Assembly (NCBI GenBank): GCA_964629505.1
Contig: CAZVQR010000004.1
Span: 1-22,002, forward strand
Reading direction: 5' to 3'
DNA: 22,002 nucleotides
Source of the DNA: 2-02-FULL-44-35 sp964629505
Lineage (GTDB): Bacteria; Patescibacteriota; Minisyncoccia; Phycocordibacterales; DSPV01
The notes beneath the pieces are model-generated. The model was not told where the DNA came from and ran no database searches. It worked only from the letters and a program-made list of their open reading frames with translations. Below, in pieces: positions 6,853 through 13,171 of the stretch. Made by a program: the position numbers and the translations under genes. The stretch's first letter is position 1; every line of letters starts with the position of its first letter.

Positions 6853-7671
6853 ATGGCGAATTTCGTTAAAACCAAGCGTTGGAATCGGAGTTTTGAGCCG
6901 GAGTCAAAGGAGCCGTTTAAGATTTCGCGTTCAAAAATTGATTTGTTTTGGGAATGCCCGCGCTGTTTTTATCTAGACAGGCGGTTGGGGATTAAGCGGC
7001 CGTCTATGCCGGCTTTTACCTTGAACTCGGCGGTTGACCACTTGTTGAAAAAAGAATTTGACCTTCATCGGGCGGAAAAAGAAGCCCACCCTCTGATGAA
7101 AAAATACAAAATCAGCGCGGTGCCTTTTCAGCATCCCGATTTGGAAAAATGGCGGCACAATTTTACCGGCATTAGATTCATCCATGAACCGACTAATTTT
7201 CTGGTGTTCGGCGCCGTTGACGATGTTTGGCTCAATGACAAAAACGAATTGCACATTGTTGATTACAAGGCAACCTCCAAAGACGAAGTAATTGATAAAT
7301 TAACCGACACTCGCTGGCACGCTCAATACCGCCGACAGATGGAAGTTTATCAATGGTTGTTTCGGCAAAATGGTTTCCAGGTATCGTCTATCGGCTACTT
7401 TGTTTATGTCAACGCTTACAAGGACCGAAAGGCTTTTGACGGCAAATTGGAATTTGATGTCAGGATTATTGCTTACAAAGGTGATGATGGTTGGGTGGAA
7501 AAAACATTAGCCGAAGCGAAAAAATGTTTGCTGTCGGAAACCATTCCCAAAAGCGGTGAGCTTTGCGAATATTGCCCTTACCGCGAAGCGGCCGGCAAAG
7601 CATTCAAAGAAAAAATTTTAAAAAAACCGGTAATTGAAAAATCAACCAAAAGTTCCGGCACGCTTTTTTGA
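6853..7671 (+). CDS. PD-(D/E)XK nuclease of the RecB/Cas4-like group
   Basis: A 272-residue nuclease. Motifs run in the usual order: H63 (AVDHLL), D123 in GAVDDVW, D137 and K139 in HIVDYKAT, then QMEVYQWL with Q162 and Y166. Cysteines C35 and C38 (WECPRCFY) near the start, and C238 and C241 (LCEYCPYR) near the end, are placed like the Fe-S cluster ligands of Cas4/AddB-type nucleases, though with a 2+2 rather than 1+3 pattern. It likely processes DNA ends in repair or recombination. No Cas genes or CRISPR array lie in the window, so a Cas4 role is not supported. pcm follows after 10 nt, likely the same transcript. Confidence 0.85.
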   Translation: MANFVKTKRWNRSFEPESKEPFKISRSKIDLFWECPRCFYLDRRLGIKRPSMPAFTLNSAVDHLLKKEFDLHRAEKEAHPLMKKYKISAVPFQHPDLEKWRHNFTGIRFIHEPTNFLVFGAVDDVWLNDKNELHIVDYKATSKDEVIDKLTDTRWHAQYRRQMEVYQWLFRQNGFQVSSIGYFVYVNAYKDRKAFDGKLEFDVRIIAYKGDDGWVEKTLAEAKKCLLSETIPKSGELCEYCPYREAAGKAFKEKILKKPVIEKSTKSSGTLF

Positions 7672-7681
7672 AGTTTAAGAA

Positions 7682-8230
7682 ATGAATCGCGCTTTTGAAA
7701 AAATTAACCGAGTAGATTTTATTGGTCCCGATTACCAAGCGGAGGCCGATGAAGATTATCCTTTGCCTATCGGTTTCGGCCAGACGATTTCCCAGCCGTT
7801 CACCGTGGCTTTTATGTTGGAACTTTTGGAGCCGCAAAAAGGCGATAAGGTTTTGGATGTCGGTTCAGGTTCTGGCTGGACCACCGCTTTGCTGGCGGAG
7901 TTGGTTGGTGATATGGGCAGAGTGTTCGGAGTGGAAAAAATTCCGGAGTTGGTTTCGTTGGGCAGAAAAAATCTTGCTAAATATAATTTTCCCAACGCGA
8001 AAATTATTCAAGCTGGCGCCGAGCTCGGGCTACCGAGCGAGGCGCCTTTTGACAAGATTCTGGTTTCCGCCGCCGCCGAAAAAATTCCCGAAACATTGCT
8101 TTACCAGCTCAAAGCGCCGGGCCTTTTGGTTTTGCCGGTCAAAGATGCCATTATCCAAATCAAAAAAGACGCCGCTGGCAAAATTTTTCAAAAAGAATTT
8201 CCCGGCTTCGTTTTCGTGCCGTTGGTTTGA
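7682..8230 (+). CDS. pcm: protein-L-isoaspartate O-methyltransferase
   Basis: Repairs isoaspartyl residues in aged proteins by methylation from S-adenosylmethionine. It is 182 aa against about 210 for E. coli Pcm, with a shorter N-terminus. GFGQTISQPFTVAFML (31-46) is the substrate-side motif, LDVGSGSGWTTALLA (58-72) is SAM motif I, and APFDKILVSAAAEKIPETLL follows as in the family. The usual G-D-G before the LGLP stretch is AGA here (111-113), at a spot where the DNA forms a GGCGCC/GCTCGG hairpin (8015-8046). The length of that stretch matches the family, so this is replacement, not insertion. It probably still works, but the altered site deserves a check. Confidence 0.9.
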   Translation: MNRAFEKINRVDFIGPDYQAEADEDYPLPIGFGQTISQPFTVAFMLELLEPQKGDKVLDVGSGSGWTTALLAELVGDMGRVFGVEKIPELVSLGRKNLAKYNFPNAKIIQAGAELGLPSEAPFDKILVSAAAEKIPETLLYQLKAPGLLVLPVKDAIIQIKKDAAGKIFQKEFPGFVFVPLV

Positions 8231-8279
8231 CCAAAAAATTCTAGATGCTAATCTTCTCGGTAAGAAAGTTCTTTGCCTT

Positions 8280-8762
8280 ATGAATAATAATCATTACTGG
8301 TCTGAACACGACCTTGTGCAAATTGACAAAGCAATTCAATTATCTCAAGTATTGGAAATTTGTCTGACGGTGGTTGGGCGGATGCCAATACCGGTGGCAA
8401 TGGTTTCGGGACCGATTACGACCGGCGGCTTTGATTCATTAGAGAAAAATCTCAAAGTGTTTGACGCCGTTATTGATGTGTTGGCTAAACGAGGCCATAA
8501 TGTTTTCAGCCAAATGCCGGCGGAAAGTTTTATGGTTAAATTGTGGCAAGATTGGCGCGCTACCGGCCAAAAAGATTATTGTTGGCCACTGCTCCATGAT
8601 TTTTACCGGCCGTTATTCCGTTCGGGAAAAATCCACACTATGTTTTTCATTCCCGGCTGGGAGAAATCTTTTGGCGCCAGCTGGGAACACGACGAATGCC
8701 ACAAAGTGGGCATTCAGCGAATTAAACTCCAACCGAGTTTTATCGCTCCGTTGGGTTTCTAG
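8280..8762 (+). CDS. DUF4406 / nucleoside 2-deoxyribosyltransferase-like protein
   Basis: The 160-residue reading frame begins at ATG 8280. The same frame stays open far upstream over pcm, but that part is shadow. AMVSGPITTGGFDSLEKNL (40-58) looks like the nucleotide-binding start of the nucleoside deoxyribosyltransferase-like fold. FNVFSQMP-type words (HNVFSQMPAES) follow, and FIPGWEKSFGASWEHDEC near the end recalls the substrate-side glutamate block of DUF4406. A role in nucleotide salvage or base exchange is inferred only from the fold. The nearby MazG-like gene is also a nucleotide enzyme. A strong terminator comes 19 nt after the stop. Confidence 0.65.
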   Translation: MNNNHYWSEHDLVQIDKAIQLSQVLEICLTVVGRMPIPVAMVSGPITTGGFDSLEKNLKVFDAVIDVLAKRGHNVFSQMPAESFMVKLWQDWRATGQKDYCWPLLHDFYRPLFRSGKIHTMFFIPGWEKSFGASWEHDECHKVGIQRIKLQPSFIAPLGF

Positions 8763-8781
8763 CATTTGGCGGTTTCCGCAA

Positions 8782-8814
8782 AGCGGTGCTACACTAGTAG
8801 CATCGCTTTTTTAT
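8782..8814 (+). terminator. intrinsic terminator ending the 6853-8762 gene group
   Basis: AGCGGTGCTAC (8782-8792) pairs with GTAGCATCGCT (8797-8807) with one G-T pair and an ACTA loop, followed by TTTTTTATTTT. This is a textbook terminator. It ends only about 8 nt before the next start codon. Confidence 0.8.
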
Positions 8815-8821
8815 TTTGAAA

Positions 8822-9154
8822 ATGACTTTCAACGATTATCAGAAAAAATCAAGATTTTCGGCAATGTATAAGCCAATCGGCGGCAAGAATTTTTTGTATC
8901 CGGTTTTAGGTTTGGCTGGCGAAACCGGCGAGGTGGTGGAAAAAGTCAAGAAAATTTTCCGTGATGATGGCGGTAAGGTGACAATAAATAAAAAAAAGGA
9001 AATTCAAAAAGAGCTGGGCGATGTGCTCTGGTATTTATCACAAGTGGCCACTGAATTTGGCTTATCATTTGATGCGGTGGCAAAAACGAATCTTGACAAA
9101 CTTCGTTCGCGCGTTGAGCGCGATAAATTACAAGGTAGCGGTGATAATAGGTAA
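8822..9154 (+). CDS. MazG-like nucleotide pyrophosphohydrolase
   Basis: Hydrolyses (d)NTPs to monophosphates and PPi, typically removing non-canonical nucleotides. At 110 aa it is a single MazG-type unit. The metal-binding residues are E34, E37 and E40 in LAGETGEVVEK and E64 and D67 in KELGDVLWYL. ATG 8822 is preferred over the upstream in-frame TTG (8816). The start lies immediately after a terminator, so either the terminator leaks or a promoter is hidden within it (TACACT at 8790-8795 is a candidate). lysS follows after 4 nt, so the two are almost surely cotranscribed. Confidence 0.88.
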   Translation: MTFNDYQKKSRFSAMYKPIGGKNFLYPVLGLAGETGEVVEKVKKIFRDDGGKVTINKKKEIQKELGDVLWYLSQVATEFGLSFDAVAKTNLDKLRSRVERDKLQGSGDNR

Positions 9155-9158
9155 AAAT

Positions 9159-10625
9159 ATGGCGACGCTTGAGGAAATAAGAAAAACACGATTGGAGAAA
9201 TTAGCCGCATTGCGAAAGCGGGGCATTGAACCCTATCCGATTTCAGCGAGCGCCGTTAGGCGCGAGCTGGCTGATGTCGCGGAAAATTTTTCTAAATATG
9301 AAAAGGAAAAAGAAATTGTCATCGCCGGCCGGATTATGGCGATTCGCGGCCAAGGCGGTTTAATTTTCTTTACGCTGGCTGACGGTTCAGGTAAATTTCA
9401 AGGACTTTTGAAAAAAGATGAAAGCGGCGAAGAGCTGTTCCAGCTTTTTGCCGACCTTGCCGACATTGGTGATTTTATTGAAGCTAATGGTACGCTTTTT
9501 GTTACCAAGCGCGGCGAAAAGACCTTGCTGGTGAAAAATTGGCGAATATTATCTAAGAGTTTGCGTCCTCTGCCGGAAAAGTGGCATGGTCTTCAAGATA
9601 CCGANNNNNNNNNNGCCCGTTATCGCCACCGCTATTTGGATTTGCTTTTGAGTCCGGAATTAAAAACAATGTTCGCTCGCAAGGCCGCTTTTTGGTCAGC
9701 GACGCGGGAATTTTTACAGCAACGGGGTTTTTTGGAAGTGGAAACACCGACTTTGGAAATTACCACCGGTGGCGCCGAGGCCCGGCCGTTCAAAACTCAT
9801 CACAATGATTTTGATTTGGATTTGTATTTGCGCATTTCGGTCGGCGAGCTTTGGCAGAAACGGTTGCTGGCCGCAGGTTTTGAGAAAACTTTTGAGATTG
9901 GTCGGGTCTATCGCAACGAAGGCACCAGCGCCGAACATTTGCAGGAATTTACCAATATGGAATTTTATTGGGCCTATGCCGGCGCTAAGGAGGGGATGAA
10001 ACTTTGTCGCGAACTTTATATCGCCATCGCCAAAAAAGTTTATGGCCAAACCAAGTTTGAAGCGCGCGGTTTTAAATTTGATTTAGCCGCTCAGTGGCCG
10101 CTTATTGATTATTCCGAGGAAATAAAAAAACAGACCGGTTTGAATATTGAAAAAGTTTTCGATGACGAAATCAAAAAGAAATTGGACGAGCTCAAAGTTC
10201 CTTATCAAGGCGAAAATCGCGAGCGGCTTTTGGACACTTTATGGAAACATTGCCGTAAAACTATCACTGGTCCGGCGTTTCTAGTCGGTCATCCAAAAAT
10301 TGTGGCGCCGCTTTCCAAATCCAATCCCCAAGCGCCGGAAAAAACCGAAATGTTTCAACCGCTCATTGCCGGCAGTGAAGTCGGTCGCGGCTATTCGGAA
10401 TTGAATGACCCATTGGAACAGAGAGCGCGTTTTGACGAGCAAAAAAAACTTTTGGCGGCGGGTGATGAAGAGGCGATGATGCCGGACGAGGAATTCGTGG
10501 AGATGTTGGAATATGGTATGCCGCCGGCTTGCGGTTTTGGTTTCGGCGAGCGCCTCTTTGCCATTTTGGAAGACAAACCGCTCCGCGAAACCCAACTGTT
10601 TCCTCTGATGCGTCCCAAGATATAA
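9159..10625 (+). CDS. lysS: lysyl-tRNA synthetase, class II, interrupted by an N gap
   Basis: Charges tRNA-Lys. The product is about 488 aa, the usual size. The N-terminal OB fold (about 50-135) is followed by the class II core: motif 1 around FLEVETPTL, motif 2 FEIGRVYRNEGTSAEHLQEF, and motif 3 GFGFGERLFAIL near the end, closing with LFPLMRPK. Ten Ns at 9605-9614 fall in the linker just before the core. In other LysS proteins this spot reads HGLQDxEARYRxRYLDL, and here HGLQDT-GA... resumes with ARYRHRYLDLL. The missing sequence therefore appears to be a single nucleotide completing a Glu codon, and the gene is probably intact. The start ATG 9159 is 4 nt after the MazG stop. Confidence 0.95.
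   Translation: MATLEEIRKTRLEKLAALRKRGIEPYPISASAVRRELADVAENFSKYEKEKEIVIAGRIMAIRGQGGLIFFTLADGSGKFQGLLKKDESGEELFQLFADLADIGDFIEANGTLFVTKRGEKTLLVKNWRILSKSLRPLPEKWHGLQDTXXXXARYRHRYLDLLLSPELKTMFARKAAFWSATREFLQQRGFLEVETPTLEITTGGAEARPFKTHHNDFDLDLYLRISVGELWQKRLLAAGFEKTFEIGRVYRNEGTSAEHLQEFTNMEFYWAYAGAKEGMKLCRELYIAIAKKVYGQTKFEARGFKFDLAAQWPLIDYSEEIKKQTGLNIEKVFDDEIKKKLDELKVPYQGENRERLLDTLWKHCRKTITGPAFLVGHPKIVAPLSKSNPQAPEKTEMFQPLIAGSEVGRGYSELNDPLEQRARFDEQKKLLAAGDEEAMMPDEEFVEMLEYGMPPACGFGFGERLFAILEDKPLRETQLFPLMRPKI
9605..9614. other. 10-N scaffold gap inside lysS
   Basis: Ten unresolved bases. The frame is kept across it only because 10 and 1 leave the same remainder on division by 3. Comparison with the family suggests one real base. 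Confidence 0.99.
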
Positions 10626-10633
10626 GGGCGACA

Positions 10634-10727
10634 GAAAGAACAAATTTTAAAAATTCTAGGTGGGGGCGTGCCGTTCCGCCGTAAGGCGGAATGGGGTTAA
10701 GGAATTTTTTAAATTTCGTTCTTGGAG
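10634..10727. repeat. dispersed ~95-nt element, copy 1
   Basis: Its ends are inverted: AAGAACAAATTTTAAAAATT at the left (from 10636) and an imperfect reverse complement ending in GTTCTT at the right. Between them lie a fixed block (CTAGGTGGGGGCGTGCC), a core hairpin (TTCCGCC GTAA GGCGGAA) and a second fixed block (GGGGTTAAGGAATT). Copy 2 at 14172-14271 has the same outer parts in the opposite orientation with a different core. It sits between lysS and dus. Confidence 0.8.
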
Positions 10728-10745
10728 TTGCCCCGTAGTTTGGGG

Positions 10746-10757
10746 TATAGTAGCAAA
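10746..10757 (+). promoter_or_regulatory. TATAGT box 6 nt before the dus ATG
   Basis: TATAGT (10746-10751) ends 6 nt before ATG 10758, the leaderless geometry seen for several genes here. No Shine-Dalgarno is seen. Confidence 0.5.
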
Positions 10758-11717
10758 ATGAATTTTGGATTTTGGGGAAAATTGAAGAAAAGAGGGAAAC
10801 CGCTCATTTGCCAAGCGCCGATGGTCGATGTGACTGACGCGGCTTTTCGGCGACTGATTGCTAAATACGGAAAACCGGATGTGATGTGGACCGAATTTAC
10901 TTCGGCTGATGGCCTTTGTTCGGCCGGCAAAAATAAGCTGCTCCATCTTTTGAAATTTTCTGAAAAAGAACGGCCGATTGTCGCCCAGCTTTTCGGCGCC
11001 AAACCGGAGACCATGCGCCGCGCCGCCGCCCTAGTGGCGGAACTTGGTTTTGATGGCATTGATATTAATATGGGCTGTCCCGACCGGACGGTGGAAAAAC
11101 AGGGCGGCGGCGCGGCTTTAATAAAAAATCCACTCCTTGCTCGCGAGCTTATTAGGGCGGCAAAAGAAGGCGCTGGAAAATTGCCAGTGTCAGTGAAAAC
11201 TCGGATTGGTTACAATAAAAATGAATTGAATTCCTGGTTGTCGGAATTGTTAGCCGAAGAGCCGGCGGCAATAATTATTCACGCTCGGACGCGCAAAGAA
11301 ATGTCCAATGTGCCGGCGCGTTGGGAACATATCCGCGAAGCGGTGGCGATTCGCGATAAATTAGGCAGCCAAACTTTAATTATCGGCAATGGCGATGTCA
11401 TTGATTTGGCGGATGCCGAACGCAAAGTCAAAGAATCTGGCGCTGATGGGGCAATGCTCAGTCGGGCATTTTTTGGCAAGCCAGATTTATTGACGGAGAA
11501 ACCACAAGAGTCGCGATTGGAAATTTTGCTAGAACACGCCAAACTTTTTGACAAGCTTTTAAGTAAGCATAAATCGTTTGCGGTAATGAAAAAACATTTT
11601 AAGGCCTATGTGAGCGGTTTCTCCGGCGCCAAAGAATTGCGGGTAAAATTAATGGCGACAAAAAATGCCGCCGAAGTTGAGAAAATTGTTTCAGATTTTT
11701 TAAATCATTCGGTTTGA
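10758..11717 (+). CDS. dus: tRNA-dihydrouridine synthase
   Basis: Reduces uridines in the tRNA D-loop with FMN and NADPH. The 319-residue product shows the TIM-barrel order of the family: QAPMVDVTDAAFR at the start (FMN contact), INMGCPDRTVEKQGGGAALI with the catalytic cysteine C107, VSVKTRIGY, IIIHARTR, and NGDVIDLADAE. The C-terminal helical domain (about 240-319) contacts tRNA. ATG 10758 is chosen over upstream in-frame codons because of the -10 box just before it. I cannot tell the DusA/B/C subtype; it is nearest to the DusB-like broad group. Its last 119 nt overlap the 3' end of miaA, another tRNA-modifying gene, on the opposite strand. Confidence 0.92.
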   Translation: MNFGFWGKLKKRGKPLICQAPMVDVTDAAFRRLIAKYGKPDVMWTEFTSADGLCSAGKNKLLHLLKFSEKERPIVAQLFGAKPETMRRAAALVAELGFDGIDINMGCPDRTVEKQGGGAALIKNPLLARELIRAAKEGAGKLPVSVKTRIGYNKNELNSWLSELLAEEPAAIIIHARTRKEMSNVPARWEHIREAVAIRDKLGSQTLIIGNGDVIDLADAERKVKESGADGAMLSRAFFGKPDLLTEKPQESRLEILLEHAKLFDKLLSKHKSFAVMKKHFKAYVSGFSGAKELRVKLMATKNAAEVEKIVSDFLNHSV

Positions 11718-12588
11718 ACCAGTCAATATCTTTATCTCGTTTGAACCATGTCATCTGGCGTTTGGCGTAATGCCAGATTTCGGTTTGAAGTTTTTCAATC
11801 ATTTCTTCCTTTGAAATTTTTTTCCGCAAATAACGAGCAAGATAACGATATTCCAAACCCAATTCCTCCATTCGTTTCCAAGACAAACCTTGTTGGTGTA
11901 ATTTTTTTGCCTCGGCAATCATTCCTTGCTTTAAACGCGCCAGTAAACGAGCGTGAATTTTTTCTTTCAATTTTTTCGGCGGTAAAGTTAAACCAATTTT
12001 GATTACTTGGGAGTTGAGCTCCCAAGTTGGATACACTAACTTATTGCTATCGCTTAAAGTTAGTGTATATAGATAGGGTGCGATTTCAATTGCCCGAATC
12101 AGGCGGTGTCGATTATTCCGTTCAGAAACATTGTTTTCAATTTTTTTGGCCCGAACTGGGTCATATTTTTTAAGCATCGCAAAAAGTTTCGGAGCGGTTT
12201 TGCCAGCGAGTTTTTTTCGAAGCGGCGGATTAGATGGCACATTAGGGAAGAGAATTTTACCGAGCAAGGCGTCAATATAAAAACCGGTGCCGCCGCAAAT
12301 TATGGGAATTTTGCCGCGCGCCATTGTGTCAACAATCACGGCGCGCCCTAATCGCACAAAATCAGCGGCGGAGAATTGTGTTTTGGGATTAGCGATATCC
12401 AAAAGATGGTGCGGCACGCCACACATTTCTTTTTTAGTAATTTTCCCCGTGCCGATGTTTAGTCCGCGATAAACTTGTCGCGAATCAGCTGAAATTACCT
12501 CGCCATTCAATTTCTTTGCCAGCCGTAGCGCCAAAGCGCTTTTCCCGACCGCTGTCGGCCCGACAATTACCAGAATTTTATTGTTCAT
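11599..12588 (-). CDS. miaA: tRNA dimethylallyltransferase MiaA
   Basis: Adds the isopentenyl group to A37 of tRNAs reading UNN codons, including the tRNA-Leu(CAA) encoded just upstream. It is 329 aa. Motifs: P-loop GPTAVGKS (10-17), DSRQVYRGL (35-43), GGTGFY (99-104), and KRQMTWFKRD near the end. The start is ATG at 12588; further upstream the frame runs into the tRNA gene. Residues ~174-194 (TLTLSDSNKLVYPTWELNSQ) are not in the usual MiaA pattern and come from two palindromes at 12005-12027 and 12031-12068, read in frame. The tail after about residue 305 (LRRHFLSPLILPAILWRRR) has no family counterpart and reads across the dus 3' end. Confidence 0.94.
   Translation of the reverse strand: MNNKILVIVGPTAVGKSALALRLAKKLNGEVISADSRQVYRGLNIGTGKITKKEMCGVPHHLLDIANPKTQFSAADFVRLGRAVIVDTMARGKIPIICGGTGFYIDALLGKILFPNVPSNPPLRKKLAGKTAPKLFAMLKKYDPVRAKKIENNVSERNNRHRLIRAIEIAPYLYTLTLSDSNKLVYPTWELNSQVIKIGLTLPPKKLKEKIHARLLARLKQGMIAEAKKLHQQGLSWKRMEELGLEYRYLARYLRKKISKEEMIEKLQTEIWHYAKRQMTWFKRDKDIDWFKPNDLKNLKQFSQLRRHFLSPLILPAILWRRRNRSHRP
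12005..12027. repeat. palindrome inside miaA (ACTTGGGAG arms)
   Basis: ACTTGGGAG and CTCCCAAGT are exact 9-nt inverted arms around 5 nt. The same arms frame the mnmA palindrome (5152-5193). Confidence 0.8.
12031..12068. repeat. 38-nt dispersed palindrome, copy inside miaA
   Basis: ATACACTAACTT (12031-12042) and AAGTTAGTGTAT (12057-12068) are exact inverted arms. Its reverse complement matches the element at 16547-16584 at 35 of 38 positions by hand alignment. Confidence 0.88.
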
Positions 12589-12597
12589 TTTTTGTAA

Positions 12598-12681
12598 TGG
12601 GCATGGTGGGAGTTGAACCCACAAGACCTTGCGGTCATAGCATTTTGAGTGCTACGCGTATGCCAATTCCGCCACATGCCC
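12598..12681 (-). tRNA. tRNA-Leu(CAA), CCA not encoded
   Basis: Read on the minus strand, the acceptor arm GGGCATG pairs with CATGCCC. The D arm begins GCGGAATTGG. The anticodon stem TAGCA/TGCTA holds the loop CTCAAAA, giving anticodon CAA. A long variable arm and the T arm GTGGG-TTCAACT-CCCAC follow. The large variable arm fits leucine. After the discriminator A the DNA reads TT, so CCA must be added by enzyme. Confidence 0.95.
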
Positions 12682-12930
12682 ACATTTTGCTAATGTTTCT
12701 TTAATCATCATTCTCAATGTACTTTTACCCTTTGAACTTTTCAGATATTTTTCTCTTCTGATGGAATCCGCTTTTTCTAAAAACGCCTCGTAAAAAATTA
12801 AACGGGGCAACTTAAGATGGGTTGATCTAACTTTTCCATTCTTATGCTCAGCAACGCGTCTTTTTAGGTTGTCGGTTCTACCAATGTAGAATTTACCATT
12901 ATTTAGCATTAAAACATAAGTGTAATACAT
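12652..12930 (-). CDS. small GIY-YIG nuclease, stop codon inside tRNA-Leu
   Basis: A UvrC/YhbQ-like single-domain nuclease of 92 aa. The GIY-YIG pattern is visible as YYTYVLMLNNGKFYIGRT at the start, with the arginine of RRVAEHKNG and the glutamate of FYEAFLEKADSIRREKYL as expected active-site residues. The natural protein should end near KETL. The last dozen codons (AKCGHVAELAYA) are the 5' half of tRNA-Leu read in frame, and the TAG stop is part of the tRNA D/anticodon arm. It is flanked by an intact tRNA-Leu on one side and a truncated tRNA-Leu copy on the other, which suggests a tRNA-targeting mobile gene. No Shine-Dalgarno is clear. Confidence 0.88.
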   Translation of the reverse strand: MYYTYVLMLNNGKFYIGRTDNLKRRVAEHKNGKVRSTHLKLPRLIFYEAFLEKADSIRREKYLKSSKGKSTLRMMIKETLAKCGHVAELAYA

Positions 12931-12942
12931 TTTTTAGATTTT

Positions 12943-12994
12943 GCCATGTACCGTGTAAGGTACATGGCTACCCTGAACCCTACGTGGTTCAGGG
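12943..12994. repeat. two adjacent perfect hairpins abutting a broken tRNA-Leu
   Basis: GCCATGTACC / GGTACATGGC (12943-12952 and 12959-12968) and CCCTGAACC / GGTTCAGGG (12971-12979 and 12986-12994) are exact stems of 10 and 9 bp with 6-nt loops, 2 nt apart. They start where the tRNA-Leu homology stops. Confidence 0.8.
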
Positions 12995-13031
12995 TGAGTC
13001 CCGTGCGTCTACCAATTCCGCCACATGCCCC
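12995..13031 (-). pseudogene. truncated tRNA-Leu (5' half only)
   Basis: On the minus strand the sequence starts GGGGCATGTGGCGGAATTGG, sharing 19 nt exactly with the intact tRNA-Leu at 12598-12681. It continues TAGACGC and an anticodon-stem strand CGGGA with loop CTCA, then stops. No matching TCCCG, variable arm, T arm or acceptor 3' strand follows in the next 350 nt. It differs from the intact copy after the D arm, so it may be the remnant of another leucine isoacceptor. Confidence 0.75.
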
Positions 13032-13078
13032 TATTACTAAACATCATATTAAAAAAGTTTTCAACAAAAAGCAATTCC

Positions 13079-13121
13079 GACGCTCACTCCGCGAGGTCGG
13101 AACTCCGACTGCTTGCGCGTC
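13079..13121. repeat. hairpin upstream of parB
   Basis: An outer GACGC/GCGTC pair (13079-13083, 13117-13121) encloses the perfect stem GTCGGA-AC-TCCGAC (13096-13109). It lies just before the parB -10 box. It may be a repeat element or a terminator or operator; the function is not clear. Confidence 0.5.
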
Positions 13122-13135
13122 AGAGTTTGATACCT

Positions 13136-13141
13136 TATACT
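13136..13141 (+). promoter_or_regulatory. candidate -10 box (TATACT) for parB
   Basis: TATACT ends 30 nt before ATG 13172, giving a leader of about 23 nt. No good -35 is seen and no Shine-Dalgarno precedes the ATG. Confidence 0.4.
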
Positions 13142-13171
13142 TTACAAGTAGTTACTAATTTTTATTTATAT

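Noticed and set aside
6853..7671. Cas4 of a CRISPR-Cas system
   Set aside because: No repeat-spacer array or other cas gene in the window, and the cysteine pattern is not the Cas4 1+3 type.
8015..8046. GGCGCC/GCTCGG hairpin in pcm as another inserted element
   Set aside because: Residue spacing in this part of Pcm equals the family pattern, so nothing was inserted. The changed GDG motif is noted in the gene entry.
7722..8279. Upstream extension of the 8280 frame over pcm
   Set aside because: The translation is rich in Lys, Phe and Trp runs without family signal, while pcm in the other frame is clearly real. Only the part from ATG 8280 is kept.
12682..12994. Group I intron in tRNA-Leu with a GIY-YIG homing nuclease
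   Set aside because: No 3' exon continuing CTCA...TCCCG is found, and the downstream tRNA-Leu is complete with its own 5' half. A self-splicing intron does not fit.
12946..13158. 70-codon plus-strand open frame
   Set aside because: It reads across the two hairpins and the reverse of the truncated tRNA; an accidental frame.
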